Shown in pieces: positions 20,254 through 27,858 of a DNA stretch of 56,938 bases. Numbering within the stretch: position 1 is the stretch's first letter; each line of letters opens with the position of its first letter. A program made the position numbers and the translations under genes. The notes beneath the pieces are model-generated. The model did not search any database. It was not told where the DNA came from and was given only the letters and a program-made list of their open reading frames with translations. The DNA is from Chloroflexota bacterium (GTDB lineage: Bacteria; Chloroflexota; Limnocylindria; Limnocylindrales; CSP1-4): contig JAJZRG010000019.1 of assembly GCA_021802825.1 (NCBI GenBank), forward strand, positions 1 to 56,938, read 5' to 3'.

Positions 20254-21948
20254 CTAGCCTCGCGCCTGCACCTTCGCCCAGGTGTCCTTGAGGGTCAGCG
20301 TCCGGTTGAACACCAGGGCGCCGGGCCTCGAGTCCGGGTCCGCGCAGAAGTAGCCGAGGCGCTCGAACTGGACGGTCTCGCCCGGGCGCGCGTCAGCCAG
20401 TGACGGCTCCACGAACCCGTGCACGATGGTCTCGGACTCCGGGTTGAGGTCGTCGAGGAGGTCGCGCCCACCGGCGCCCGGGTCCGGGCGGCTGAACAGG
20501 TAGTCGTAGAGGCGGATCTCCGCCGGCAGGGCATGGCTTGCCGAGACCCAGTGGAGGGTCGCCTTGGGGCGCCGCCCGTCGGGCGAGTCGCCGCCGCGCG
20601 TCGCCGGGTCGTACGTGCAGCGCAGCTCGGCCACGGTCCCGTCGGCGTCCTTGACCACCTCGGCACAGGTGATGAAGTACGCGTTCCGCAGGCGCACCTC
20701 GCGGCCCGGGGAGAGGCGGAAGAACTTGGGCGCCGGGACCTCCATGAAGTCGTCGCGCTCGATCCACAGCTCGCGCGTGAAGGTCACCGGACGCTCGCCG
20801 GCGTCTGGGTCCTCGGGGTTGTTGACCACCTCCATCGTCTCGGCGCGGCCGTCGGGGAAGTTGGTGACCACCACCCTGAGCGGGTTCAGCACGCCGAACC
20901 GGCGAACCGCCGTCCGGTTGAGCACATCCCGGACGCAGTGCTCGAGGAGCGCCATCTCGTGAGTCGAATCCGCCTTGGCCACGCCGACCTCGGCAGCGAA
21001 GTTGCGGATGCCCTCGGCCGGGAAGCCCCGTCGGCGGAGGCCGGAGATGGTGGGCATGCGCGGGTCGTCCCAGCCCCGGACGCGGCCATCGTTGACCAGG
21101 CGAAGCAGGAAGCGCTTCGAGAGCACGGTGTAGGTGAGCTGGAGGCGGGCGAACTCGTACTGGTGCGGGATGTGGGCCACCGGCAGGTGCTCGATGAGCC
21201 AGTCGTAGAGCGGGCGGTGGACGTCGAACTCGAGTGTGCAGATCGAGTGGGTGACGCCCTCGATCGCGTCGGACTGGCCGTGGGCGTAGTCGTAGGTCGG
21301 GTAGATGCACCAGGCGTCACCCGTGCGCGGGTGCGTGGCGTGGACGATGCGGTAGAGGACTGGGTCGCGCAGGTTGATGTTCGGCGCCGCCATGTCGATC
21401 TTGGCCCGCAGGACGCGGGAGCCGTTGGGGAACTCGCCCGCCCGCATGCGCGCGAACAGGTCGAGGTTCTCGTCCACGGACCGGTCGCGGAACGGTGAGT
21501 TGGTCCCGGGCTCGGTCAGCGTCCCCCGCGTCTCGCGGATCTGGTCGGCCGTCAGGTCGTCGACGAAGGCGAGGCCGTTGCGGATGAGATGGACGGCCCA
21601 CGTGTACAGCCGCTCGAAGTAGTCCGATGCGAAGAACAGGTTGTCTCCCCAGTCGAAGCCGAGCCAGCGGACGTCGGCCTGGATCGAATCGATGTACTCC
21701 TGCTCCTCCTTCATCGGGTTGGTGTCGTCGAAGCGCAGGTTGCAGTGCCCCCCGAACTCGGCCGCGATCCCGAAGTTGAGGCAGATCGACTTGGCGTGGC
21801 CGATGTGCAGATAGCCGTTGGGCTCGGGCGGGAAGCGGGTGACCGGCGCGCTGATCCGGCCGGCGGCGATGTCCGCGCTGACGATGTCGCGGATGAAGTC
21901 GCGACGCTCCATGCTGGGGGCGGCGGGCTCGGCTGTCGGTTCGCTCAT
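20254..21948 (-). CDS. glnS: Glutaminyl-tRNA synthetase
   Basis: 564 aa, normal bacterial GlnRS length. The class I HIGH motif is [20 protein letters not shown] near residue 40, the KMSKS equivalent is [11 protein letters not shown] near 275, and [20 protein letters not shown] follows the active site as in GlnRS. The C-terminal beta-barrel anticodon-binding domain is complete. It charges tRNA-Gln directly, so this organism does not depend solely on the Glu-amidation route. The start at ATG 21948 has Shine-Dalgarno AGGAG 7 nt upstream, but that sequence is locked in a perfect 9-bp hairpin (21952-21986). A tRNA-Gln-like element precedes it on the same transcript. Confidence 0.96.
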   Translation of the reverse strand: MSEPTAEPAAPSMERRDFIRDIVSADIAAGRISAPVTRFPPEPNGYLHIGHAKSICLNFGIAAEFGGHCNLRFDDTNPMKEEQEYIDSIQADVRWLGFDWGDNLFFASDYFERLYTWAVHLIRNGLAFVDDLTADQIRETRGTLTEPGTNSPFRDRSVDENLDLFARMRAGEFPNGSRVLRAKIDMAAPNINLRDPVLYRIVHATHPRTGDAWCIYPTYDYAHGQSDAIEGVTHSICTLEFDVHRPLYDWLIEHLPVAHIPHQYEFARLQLTYTVLSKRFLLRLVNDGRVRGWDDPRMPTISGLRRRGFPAEGIRNFAAEVGVAKADSTHEMALLEHCVRDVLNRTAVRRFGVLNPLRVVVTNFPDGRAETMEVVNNPEDPDAGERPVTFTRELWIERDDFMEVPAPKFFRLSPGREVRLRNAYFITCAEVVKDADGTVAELRCTYDPATRGGDSPDGRRPKATLHWVSASHALPAEIRLYDYLFSRPDPGAGGRDLLDDLNPESETIVHGFVEPSLADARPGETVQFERLGYFCADPDSRPGALVFNRTLTLKDTWAKVQARG

Positions 21949-21951
21949 CGG

Positions 21952-21986
21952 GCGGCTCCTGCTACCGGTCGGAGGGGAGGAGCCGC
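21952..21986 (-). promoter_or_regulatory. Hairpin sequestering the glnS Shine-Dalgarno sequence
   Basis: In the mRNA, GCGGCTCCT (from 21986-21978) pairs perfectly with AGGAGCCGC (21960-21952) across a 17-nt loop. The AGGAG of the 3' arm is the glnS ribosome-binding site, 7 nt before the ATG. This suggests translational control. There is no T run, so it does not look like a terminator. Confidence 0.6.
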
Positions 21987-22022
21987 GTCACGCGAACGGG
22001 CGCACCACACTCCCTGCGGAGT

Positions 22023-22096
22023 TGGCTGACGCCCCGGGATTCGAACCTCGGCCCTCCCGGCTCAGCACCGGGCGCTCGTCCAAGAGCCACGCATCA
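22023..22096 (-). tRNA. Degenerate tRNA-Gln(CUG)-like element in the glnS leader
   Basis: 74 nt including an encoded CCA. Features of tRNA-Gln: U1-A72, G73, anticodon-arm CCCGG-TGCTGAG-CCGGG with CUG at positions 34-36, and T-loop TTCGAAT. Departures: G instead of the universal U33; a 6-nt D-loop (TTGGAC); a G-G clash at 7-66; and a T stem (CGAGG/CCCGG) that pairs only with two mismatches or one bulged A. Acceptor pairs 1-6 hold with one G-U. It could be a divergent but functional tRNA, a pseudogene, or a tRNA mimic that regulates glnS, which starts 74 nt downstream on the same strand. Confidence 0.55.
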
Positions 22097-22110
22097 GCGA
22101 CCTGCCGCCG

Positions 22111-22116
22111 ATTCTA
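22111..22116 (-). promoter_or_regulatory. -10 box (TAGAAT) for the tRNA-like/glnS transcript
   Basis: TAGAAT ends 14 nt before the first tRNA-like base, so the expected transcription start lies about 7-8 nt upstream of that element. No clear -35. Confidence 0.5.
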
Positions 22117-22148
22117 GCGCAACGCGGCTCCCTGCCCGACCCGGCCCC

Positions 22149-22264
22149 GTGAGTCAAGCCAGACTCGAAATGGGGGGTCGGCGAGCGTGGCGCACTCGCC
22201 GACCCCGCCCCCCCGCGCCTCCGCCGACGCTTGGGCACCCGCAATTCGAGTCGGTGGAGACTCA
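22149..22264. repeat. Palindromic element, left copy (flanks the EXLDI/ABC operon)
   Basis: Ends: TGAGTC-N6-GACTCGAAAT (22150-22171) and, inverted, AATTCGAGTC-N6-GACTCA (22243-22264). Each end is itself a GAGTC-N6-GACTC palindrome. The interior holds a perfect 12-bp stem (22174-22185 with 22195-22206). A related copy lies at 24743-24857. Confidence 0.7.
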
Positions 22265-22290
22265 GCGCGCTGGCGCTCCCTCGCAGCCTG

Positions 22291-22320
22291 TTGACAATAT
22301 ACGTATAGTGATACATATAT
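22291..22320 (+). promoter_or_regulatory. AT-rich promoter/operator of the EXLDI operon
   Basis: TTGACA (22291-22296), 17-bp spacer, CATATA (22314-22319). The spacer contains the perfect palindrome TATACGTATA (22298-22307), and GATACATATATC overlaps the -10. It is unusually AT-rich for this genome and looks like an operator, possibly for the EXLDI protein itself. Confidence 0.55.
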
Positions 22321-22346
22321 CGACGCCCGAACCAGGAGGCTAGGAT

Positions 22347-22880
22347 GTGCCCGTGCCGAACAAGACCATCTACGTGTCCGACGGAGACCTGTCGCTTTAC
22401 CAGCGTGCCCAGGAGCTCGCTGGGGGCAACTTGTCCTCCGCGATCGCAAAGGCGCTCCGCCGTTGGGTCGACACCAGCGAGAGCCTTCAGGGCGGGTTCG
22501 AGGAGATCACGGTCCGCGTTGGCGTTGGCGCCGGGCGCAAGGTCCGGTTCGTGGGCGTCCTCGTCGGCGAGTGGGTGGGTGCCGGCGCAAGCCGAACGGG
22601 CATGCCCGACGCCTATCGCGTCTACCGCGGCAGGACCGGCAAGTACGTGGTCCACGTGGAGCGGAGTCCCGACTGGTGGGCGGTTGACGCCGAGGGGAAG
22701 CCGGCCGGCTGGCGAGGCTGGGTGGGCGTCGGCGACGTCCGCTACGGCTCGCGCCCCAAGGAGTCGACGCTCGAGGTCGTGGACACCCTCGAGCAGCTCC
22801 GCGAGAAGGTCCCCCCGGAGCTGTTCGACATGGTCTCCCGCGCCGCCCGCCAGCCAACGGTGGAAGAGCTCGACATCTGA
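22347..22880 (+). CDS. EXLDI-type protein, probable DNA-binding regulator of the adjacent exporter
   Basis: 177 aa. The N-terminus (NKTIYVSDGDLSLYQRAQEL, then GGNLSSAIAKALRRWVD) has the strand-helix-helix look of a ribbon-helix-helix DNA-binding domain. The protein ends EELDI, the C-terminal signature of the EXLDI family, which is recurrent next to DrrA/DrrB-like exporters. The central part is beta-rich with several Trp/Tyr. GTG at 22347 is chosen: AGGAGG lies 7 nt upstream. The ATG two bases earlier is in another frame, and GTG 22353 is too far from the Shine-Dalgarno sequence. It is the first gene of a three-gene operon. The regulatory role is inference. Confidence 0.7.
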   Translation: MPVPNKTIYVSDGDLSLYQRAQELAGGNLSSAIAKALRRWVDTSESLQGGFEEITVRVGVGAGRKVRFVGVLVGEWVGAGASRTGMPDAYRVYRGRTGKYVVHVERSPDWWAVDAEGKPAGWRGWVGVGDVRYGSRPKESTLEVVDTLEQLREKVPPELFDMVSRAARQPTVEELDI

Positions 22881-22916
22881 GGCGTCGCGCCCGTCGCGCC
22901 TCCCGCGAGTCGAGCG

Positions 22917-23888
22917 ATGAGCGCGCAGCGCAGCACGGCCGGCCCCGCGATCTGGGTGCGCGGCCTTCGCAAGTCGTTCGAGAAGAGCGTCGTCCTCGAC
23001 GGCATCGACCTCGACGTGGACGCGGGCACCGTGTTCGCCCTGCTGGGCCCCAACGGCGCCGGCAAGACGACCGCGATCCACATCCTCACCACGCTGCTCG
23101 CGCCCGACGCCGGGGAGGTGCTCGTCGGCGGGGTGGATGTCGTCCGCCACCCCGACGCGGTCCGTCGGCTGATCGGCCTCACTGGGCAGGTGTCGGCGGT
23201 CGACCAGCAGTTCACCGGCACGGAGAACCTGCTCCTGATGGCCGACCTGCACCACCTCGGCCGAGCCGAGGGTCGGGCGCGGGTGCACGGCCTGCTCGAG
23301 CGGTTCGACCTCGTGGCGGCCGCGGATCGGCCGGTCCAGACCTGGTCGGGCGGCATGCGACGGCGGCTCGACCTCGCGATGACCCTGGTGGGCGACCCGC
23401 GGATCATCTTCCTCGACGAGCCGACGACCGGGCTCGACCCCCGCAGCCGACGCGTGATGCACGACATCGTCCGGGAACTCGTCGGCGAGGGCGTGACGGT
23501 GTTCCTGACCACCCAGTACCTCGACGAGGCTGACCGCCCCGCGAGCCGGATCGCCCTGCTCGACGCGGGCCGGATCGTCGCCCTGGGCACGCCGGCCGAG
23601 CTCAAGCGGCTTGTCCCCGGCGGCAGCGTCCGGCTCGAGTTTGGGTCGGCCGCGGACCTCGAGCAGGCCGCTCGGGTGGTCGACGGCAACGGTCCCGTCC
23701 GCGACGAGGCCTCGCTCGCGCTCGAGATCCGCGGCGAGGGCGGGGTCCATGCCCTGCGGACGCTCCTCGATCGACTCGACGCGGCCTCGGTCAAGGTCGA
23801 GGCCGTGACCGTACGGGCCGCAGACCTCGACGACGTCTTTCTGTCCCTCACCGGACGCAGCGGCAGCCAGGAGGCCCCGAAGCCATGA
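22917..23888 (+). CDS. ABC exporter ATP-binding protein (DrrA-like)
   Basis: 323 aa. Walker A GPNGAGKTTAIHIL near residue 42, Q-loop in LTGQVSAVDQQFTGTENLLL, ABC signature WSGGMRRRLDLA near 143, Walker B IIFLDEPTTGLDPRSRR and H-loop FLTTQYLDEADR (Gln in place of the usual His). The C-terminal extension (about 245-315) is the accessory domain of DrrA-type drug/lipid exporters. It energises the ABC-2 permease encoded next, whose ATG overlaps this stop. Substrate unknown; antibiotics or hydrophobic compounds are typical. Confidence 0.9.
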   Translation: MSAQRSTAGPAIWVRGLRKSFEKSVVLDGIDLDVDAGTVFALLGPNGAGKTTAIHILTTLLAPDAGEVLVGGVDVVRHPDAVRRLIGLTGQVSAVDQQFTGTENLLLMADLHHLGRAEGRARVHGLLERFDLVAAADRPVQTWSGGMRRRLDLAMTLVGDPRIIFLDEPTTGLDPRSRRVMHDIVRELVGEGVTVFLTTQYLDEADRPASRIALLDAGRIVALGTPAELKRLVPGGSVRLEFGSAADLEQAARVVDGNGPVRDEASLALEIRGEGGVHALRTLLDRLDAASVKVEAVTVRAADLDDVFLSLTGRSGSQEAPKP

Positions 23889-24712
23889 CCGCCCACGCTC
23901 TCGCCGACACGGTGACGATGCTGCGCCGCAGCCTCCGCCGGATGCGGCGCTATCCCTCCCTCACGCTGTTCATCGCCGGCATCCCGGTGGTCCTGATGCT
24001 GCTGTTCGTCTATGTCTTCGGCGGCACGCTGGGAGCCGGCCTCGGGAGCTCGGGTGGCGCTCTCGGCGGCGGGGCCGCGAATGCCGGCCTCGACCGCGAC
24101 GCCTACCTTGCCTACGTCGTGCCGGGCATCCTGCTCATCGGCGTGGCCGGGGCTGGGCATGGGACCGCGATCTCGGTGGCGATGGACATGACGGCCGGGA
24201 TCATCGCCCGCTTCCGGACGATGGCCATCGCCCGGGGCTCCGTGCTCGCCGGGCACATCCTGGGGTCGGTGGTCCAGACGCTCCTGGCCACGGTGATCGT
24301 CGTCATCGTCGCGCTGGCGATCGGCTTCCGACCGACCACCGGGCCGCTCGACTGGCTTGCCGCAACCGGGCTGATCGTGCTCGCCGCGGTCGCCGTCAGC
24401 ACGCTCTGCGTGGCGCTGGGCCTGGCCGCCAACAGCGTCGAGACCGCGAGCAACTCGCCGATGTTCCTGACGCTGCTGCCATTCCTGGGCTCAGGCTTCG
24501 TCCCCGCCTCCACCATGCCGGGGCCCCTCCGCTGGTTCGCCGAGAACCAGCCGTTCACGCCGCTCAACGAGGCGCTCCGCGGCCTGCTCATCGGCACGCC
24601 GATCGGGGGCACCGGGCTGCTGGCCGTGGCCTGGTGCGTCGGCGTTGCCGCGCTCGGGCTCATCTGGGCGCTCAGGCTGTACGAGCGGCTGCCGGTGCGG
24701 GTCGGGGGCTGA
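23885..24712 (+). CDS. ABC-2 type exporter permease (DrrB-like)
   Basis: 275 aa with six predicted transmembrane helices, the ABC-2 fold. The N-terminal helix TLFIAGIPVVLMLLFVYVFG is followed by a Gly/Ala-rich periplasmic-side loop. AYVVPGILLIGVAGAGHGTA leads into the coupling region DMTAGIIARFRTMAIARGSV, which matches the conserved R-x-(K/R)-T/M-x-P/A-x-S segment. It forms the membrane part of the exporter with the preceding ATPase (ATGA overlap at 23885-23888). It ends 30 bp before the right palindromic element. Confidence 0.88.
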   Translation: MTAHALADTVTMLRRSLRRMRRYPSLTLFIAGIPVVLMLLFVYVFGGTLGAGLGSSGGALGGGAANAGLDRDAYLAYVVPGILLIGVAGAGHGTAISVAMDMTAGIIARFRTMAIARGSVLAGHILGSVVQTLLATVIVVIVALAIGFRPTTGPLDWLAATGLIVLAAVAVSTLCVALGLAANSVETASNSPMFLTLLPFLGSGFVPASTMPGPLRWFAENQPFTPLNEALRGLLIGTPIGGTGLLAVAWCVGVAALGLIWALRLYERLPVRVGG

Positions 24713-25099
24713 CTCGATCGCTGCGTGCCGACTCCCGCTCGGGTGAGTCGCGTCAGACTCGGAATGGGTAGTCGGCGAGCGTGACTCCCTCGCTGGACCA
24801 CGTGTTGGCGAGGGGGCGGACGAATGCGAACTGCCGATTCGAGTCTGCCGTGACTCGGGGGTGGGGCCATGCCCGCGATTGGCCCGGACAGGTGCCATGG
24901 CCGTGACTCAAGCCCGTCCGGTATCGCATCCGCGACTACGTGCATGCCCCACCGCTCGGACGCCCCCGACTTGGCAACGGGGCGTGCCAAGGGCGCCTGG
25001 TCGGCGTCCGACGTGAGAGCGAGCCGCTCCAGAGGCCGAGCATGACCGAGGGGCAGGCTCACAGCGCCGTGCGCGTTGCGCGGAAGTGTCGAAAACGGG
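24713..25099. other. Gene-free stretch between exporter and sugar operon
   Basis: No credible coding frame. It holds the right palindromic element (24743-24857) and then about 240 bp in which I see no further structure except a partial match to the element end (GTGACTCAAGCC at 24903). Confidence 0.6.
24743..24857. repeat. Palindromic element, right copy
   Basis: Ends: TGAGTC-N6-GACTCGGAAT (24744-24765) and, inverted, GATTCGAGTC-N6-GACTC (24836-24856). Interior GTCGGCGAGCGTG is shared with the left copy (22149-22264), but the central stem is imperfect here. Confidence 0.7.
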
Positions 25100-25128
25100 T
25101 TGCGGGCGGTCTGCGGATGCGCTACCGT
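25100..25128 (+). promoter_or_regulatory. Promoter of the fucose-type sugar operon
   Basis: TTGCGG (25100-25105), 17-bp spacer, TACCGT (25123-25128). The predicted start is near 25135, right at the upstream edge of the three operators. Confidence 0.55.
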
Positions 25129-25136
25129 TCGGCCCC

Positions 25137-25174
25137 GTTACCGATAACCGTTACCCGTAACCGTTACCGGTAAC
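25137..25174. promoter_or_regulatory. Three tandem LacI-type operators
   Basis: GTTACCGATAAC (25137-25148), GTTACCCGTAAC (25150-25161) and GTTACCGGTAAC (25163-25174), each followed by C, giving an exact 13-bp period. The third is a perfect palindrome and the others differ from it by one base. They lie just downstream of the predicted transcription start, the classic place for repression. The LacI regulator at 29016 is the obvious candidate to bind. Confidence 0.75.
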
Positions 25175-25221
25175 CGAACCCTCCCGCAACGTCGTCAGCC
25201 AGACCTCCTAGAGGATCCGCG

Positions 25222-26769
25222 ATGGGTGAGCTCCTGGTCGAGATGACGGGCATCTCGAAGTCGTTTCCCGGCGTGCATGCCCTGGACGACGCCCAGTTCG
25301 AGCTTCGTGCGGGCGAGGTGCATGCGCTGGTCGGTGAGAACGGCGCCGGCAAGTCCACGCTCATGAAGGTCCTGTGCGGGATCTACGCCCGTGACGCAGG
25401 TGTGATCAGAGTCAAAGGCGTTGAGGCGTATCCCGCCACCCCGAAGGCGGCCCAGGACCTCGGCATCGCGATCATCCATCAGGAGCTCAACCTGATGGGG
25501 CACCTCACCGTCGCCCAGAACATATTCATCGGCCGCGAGCCGCATCGGGGCCTGCTGCTGGACGAGAAGGCCCTCAACCGCAAGGCCACGGAACTGTTCG
25601 AGGAGCTGCACATCCTCCTCGATCCCCGCGTTCGCGTCTCGAGGCTTGCCGTCGCGCAGCAGCAGATGGTCGAGATCGCCAAGGCGTTCTCGTACAACTC
25701 GGACGTCCTGATCATGGACGAGCCTACTGCAGCCCTCACCGATACGGAGATCGACGAGCTCTTCCGCATCACGCGCACCCTCCGCGACCGCGGGCACGGG
25801 ATCGTCCACATCTCCCACCGCCTCGAGGAGCTTCGGCAGATCAGCGACCGCGTGACGGTCATGCGTGATGGCCGCTACATCAACACGGTGGTGACCGCCG
25901 AGACGAACATCCAGCAGATCATCAGCATGATGGTCGGCCGCACGATCTTCGAGGCCGCGCCAGAACTCCCCGAGGATCCCAGCCAGGAAGTCGTGCTCGA
26001 GGTCCGCAATCTCAACCGCGGTCGGCAGGTGCGCGACGTCAGCTTCCAGCTGCGCCGCGGTGAGATCCTCGGCGTGGCGGGGCTTGTTGGCGCTGGCCGG
26101 ACCGAGGTGATGCGCGCTGTCTTCGCGGCCGACAAGCCTGAGTCCGGGCAAGTCCTCATCAACGGCCAGCCGGTCGCAATCAAGAACCCCGGTGACGCCG
26201 TGCGACACGGCATCGCATATCTGTCCGAGGACCGCAAGCGGTATGGCCTGGCGCTCGGCATGGATGTCGAGCTCAACATCGTCCTTGCGTCCATGCGTCG
26301 CTTCATGAGCCGGTTTGGCTGGATGCACGCCAGGGCCGCGCGCGCGCAAGCGCTCAAGCTCGTGGAGACGCTTGCGATCAAGACTCCGGGGATCGGCCAG
26401 CGGGTGAAGAACCTGTCGGGCGGCAACCAGCAGAAGGTCGTCATCGCGAAGTGGCTGACCGCCGACACCGACATCCTGATCTTCGACGAACCCACGCGCG
26501 GCATCGACGTGGGTGCCAAGAGCGAGATCTACAGGCTGCTCAATGACTTGGCGCGCCGAGGCAAGGCCGTGATCATGATCAGCTCCGAGCTGCCCGAGAT
26601 CCTGCGGATGAGCCACAGGATCCTCGTGATGTGTGAGGGCCGCATCACGGGTGAGCTGAGCGCGGCCGAGGCGACCCAGGAACGGATCATGACCCTCGCC
26701 ACCCAGCGTCAATCGGTGGCTACGGCCGGCCCCGAGACGAGCACCGCCATGAGCGTCGGAGCGAACTGA
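25222..26769 (+). CDS. Sugar ABC importer, tandem ATP-binding protein (RbsA-like)
   Basis: 515 aa with two ABC domains. The first has Walker [14 protein letters not shown] near 34, signature-like [15 protein letters not shown] near 143 and Walker [13 protein letters not shown]. The second begins near 255, lacks a canonical Walker A ([13 protein letters not shown], as usual in RbsA/XylG proteins) but has [15 protein letters not shown] near 399 and [19 protein letters not shown]. It energises import of a monosaccharide with the RbsC-like permease, whose ATG overlaps the stop (TGATG at 26767). First gene of the operon; AGAGGA precedes the ATG. Low expression without sugar is expected given the three operators. 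Confidence 0.92.
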   Translation: MGELLVEMTGISKSFPGVHALDDAQFELRAGEVHALVGENGAGKSTLMKVLCGIYARDAGVIRVKGVEAYPATPKAAQDLGIAIIHQELNLMGHLTVAQNIFIGREPHRGLLLDEKALNRKATELFEELHILLDPRVRVSRLAVAQQQMVEIAKAFSYNSDVLIMDEPTAALTDTEIDELFRITRTLRDRGHGIVHISHRLEELRQISDRVTVMRDGRYINTVVTAETNIQQIISMMVGRTIFEAAPELPEDPSQEVVLEVRNLNRGRQVRDVSFQLRRGEILGVAGLVGAGRTEVMRAVFAADKPESGQVLINGQPVAIKNPGDAVRHGIAYLSEDRKRYGLALGMDVELNIVLASMRRFMSRFGWMHARAARAQALKLVETLAIKTPGIGQRVKNLSGGNQQKVVIAKWLTADTDILIFDEPTRGIDVGAKSEIYRLLNDLARRGKAVIMISSELPEILRMSHRILVMCEGRITGELSAAEATQERIMTLATQRQSVATAGPETSTAMSVGAN

Positions 26770-27755
26770 TGCAGACCACGACGGCGTCTACCTCCCGGAT
26801 CCGCACACTCGCGACGGGCGAGTCGGTCCAGCGGCTGCTCGCGCTCGGTGCCCTCGTCATCCTGCTCGTCTTCTTCTCGATCATCGCGCCCAACTTCGCG
26901 ACCCTCGAGAACTACCGCAACATCCTCACGGCAACGGCCTCGAACGGCCTCCTCGCCACCGGCGTCACGTTCGCGATCATCACCGGTGGGATCGACCTCT
27001 CGATCGGGACTGGCACGGCCTTCACCTCCGTGGCGATGGGGATCGTCGCCGTCAACTGGGGGCTGCCGCTGCCGCTCGGCCTGCTCGCCGGCTTGGCGTC
27101 AGGCGGGCTCGTCGGCCTCATCAACGGCACCCTCATCGCGAAGGCCAAGCTCCCGCCGTTCATTGCGACCCTGGGCATGCTCTACGTCACACTGGGCATG
27201 GCCCAGGTCCTCTCGGACGTCCATCCGATCTACTTCACCGACCCGCAGCCCGCCCTCCAGGACTTCTTCATGGGCAAGCCCATCGCGGGCATCCCGAACA
27301 TCGTGTGGGTCATGTTCGGCGGCGCTGCGGTCGCCTGGGTCCTGCTCAACAAGACTGTGCTCGGCAGGTACACCTTCGCCATCGGCTCGAATGAGGAGGC
27401 GACCCGCCTCTCCGGCGTGAACGTCGACCGCTGGAAGATTGCGGTCTATGTCGTCGGTGGCGTGTTCGTCGGCCTCGCCGGCATCGTCCTCGCGGCACGC
27501 AGCGCGTCGGCCCAGCCGAGCCAGGGCATGGGCTACGAGCTGAACGCCATCGCCGCCGCCGTCATCGGCGGCACCTCCCTCGCGGGTGGCGAGGGGAGCA
27601 TCGTCGGCACGCTGATCGGTGCCTTCCTCATCAGCACCCTGGGCACAGGGCTGTCGGTTGACAACGTCCCGCAGCAATTCCAGTACGTCATCACCGGCCT
27701 CGTCGTCATTGGCGCGGTTTGGCTCGACATCTTCAGGCGACGCTCCAGGGCTTGA
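26769..27755 (+). CDS. Sugar ABC importer permease (RbsC-like)
   Basis: 328 aa with eight to ten transmembrane helices of the BPD_transp_2 family. TPGIDLSIG-type motif ITGGIDLSIGTGTAFTSVAM near residue 75, GLINGTLIAKAKLPPFIATL near 115 and the EAA-like cytoplasmic loop GSNEEATRLSGVNVDRWKIA near 205. YELNAIAAAVIGGTSLAGGE near 255 is also typical. It forms the membrane channel with the preceding ATPase and the binding protein at 27859. Confidence 0.92.
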   Translation: MQTTTASTSRIRTLATGESVQRLLALGALVILLVFFSIIAPNFATLENYRNILTATASNGLLATGVTFAIITGGIDLSIGTGTAFTSVAMGIVAVNWGLPLPLGLLAGLASGGLVGLINGTLIAKAKLPPFIATLGMLYVTLGMAQVLSDVHPIYFTDPQPALQDFFMGKPIAGIPNIVWVMFGGAAVAWVLLNKTVLGRYTFAIGSNEEATRLSGVNVDRWKIAVYVVGGVFVGLAGIVLAARSASAQPSQGMGYELNAIAAAVIGGTSLAGGEGSIVGTLIGAFLISTLGTGLSVDNVPQQFQYVITGLVVIGAVWLDIFRRRSRA

Positions 27756-27858
27756 CCCTCGTCGCCCGCGCTCTCGCGCCCCCACATCGGGCCATGGGTC
27801 GGGTCCAGAAGGACCTGGCAGATCGGTCAGCGAAACACTAGTCTCGGATGGAGGAGAT

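Noticed and set aside
22033..22096. tRNA-Ser(GCU) reading of the leader element (T-GCT in the loop)
   Set aside because: It would need a shifted, unpaired anticodon stem, and serine tRNAs have a long variable arm; here it is 4-5 nt. The U1-A72/G73 pattern and the glnS neighbour fit Gln.
22345..22920. ATG at 22345 as start of the EXLDI-region gene
   Set aside because: That frame (MCPCRTRPSTCPTE...) is Ser/Arg-rich without domain. The GTG two bases later opens the frame that ends in EELDI and has ideal Shine-Dalgarno spacing.
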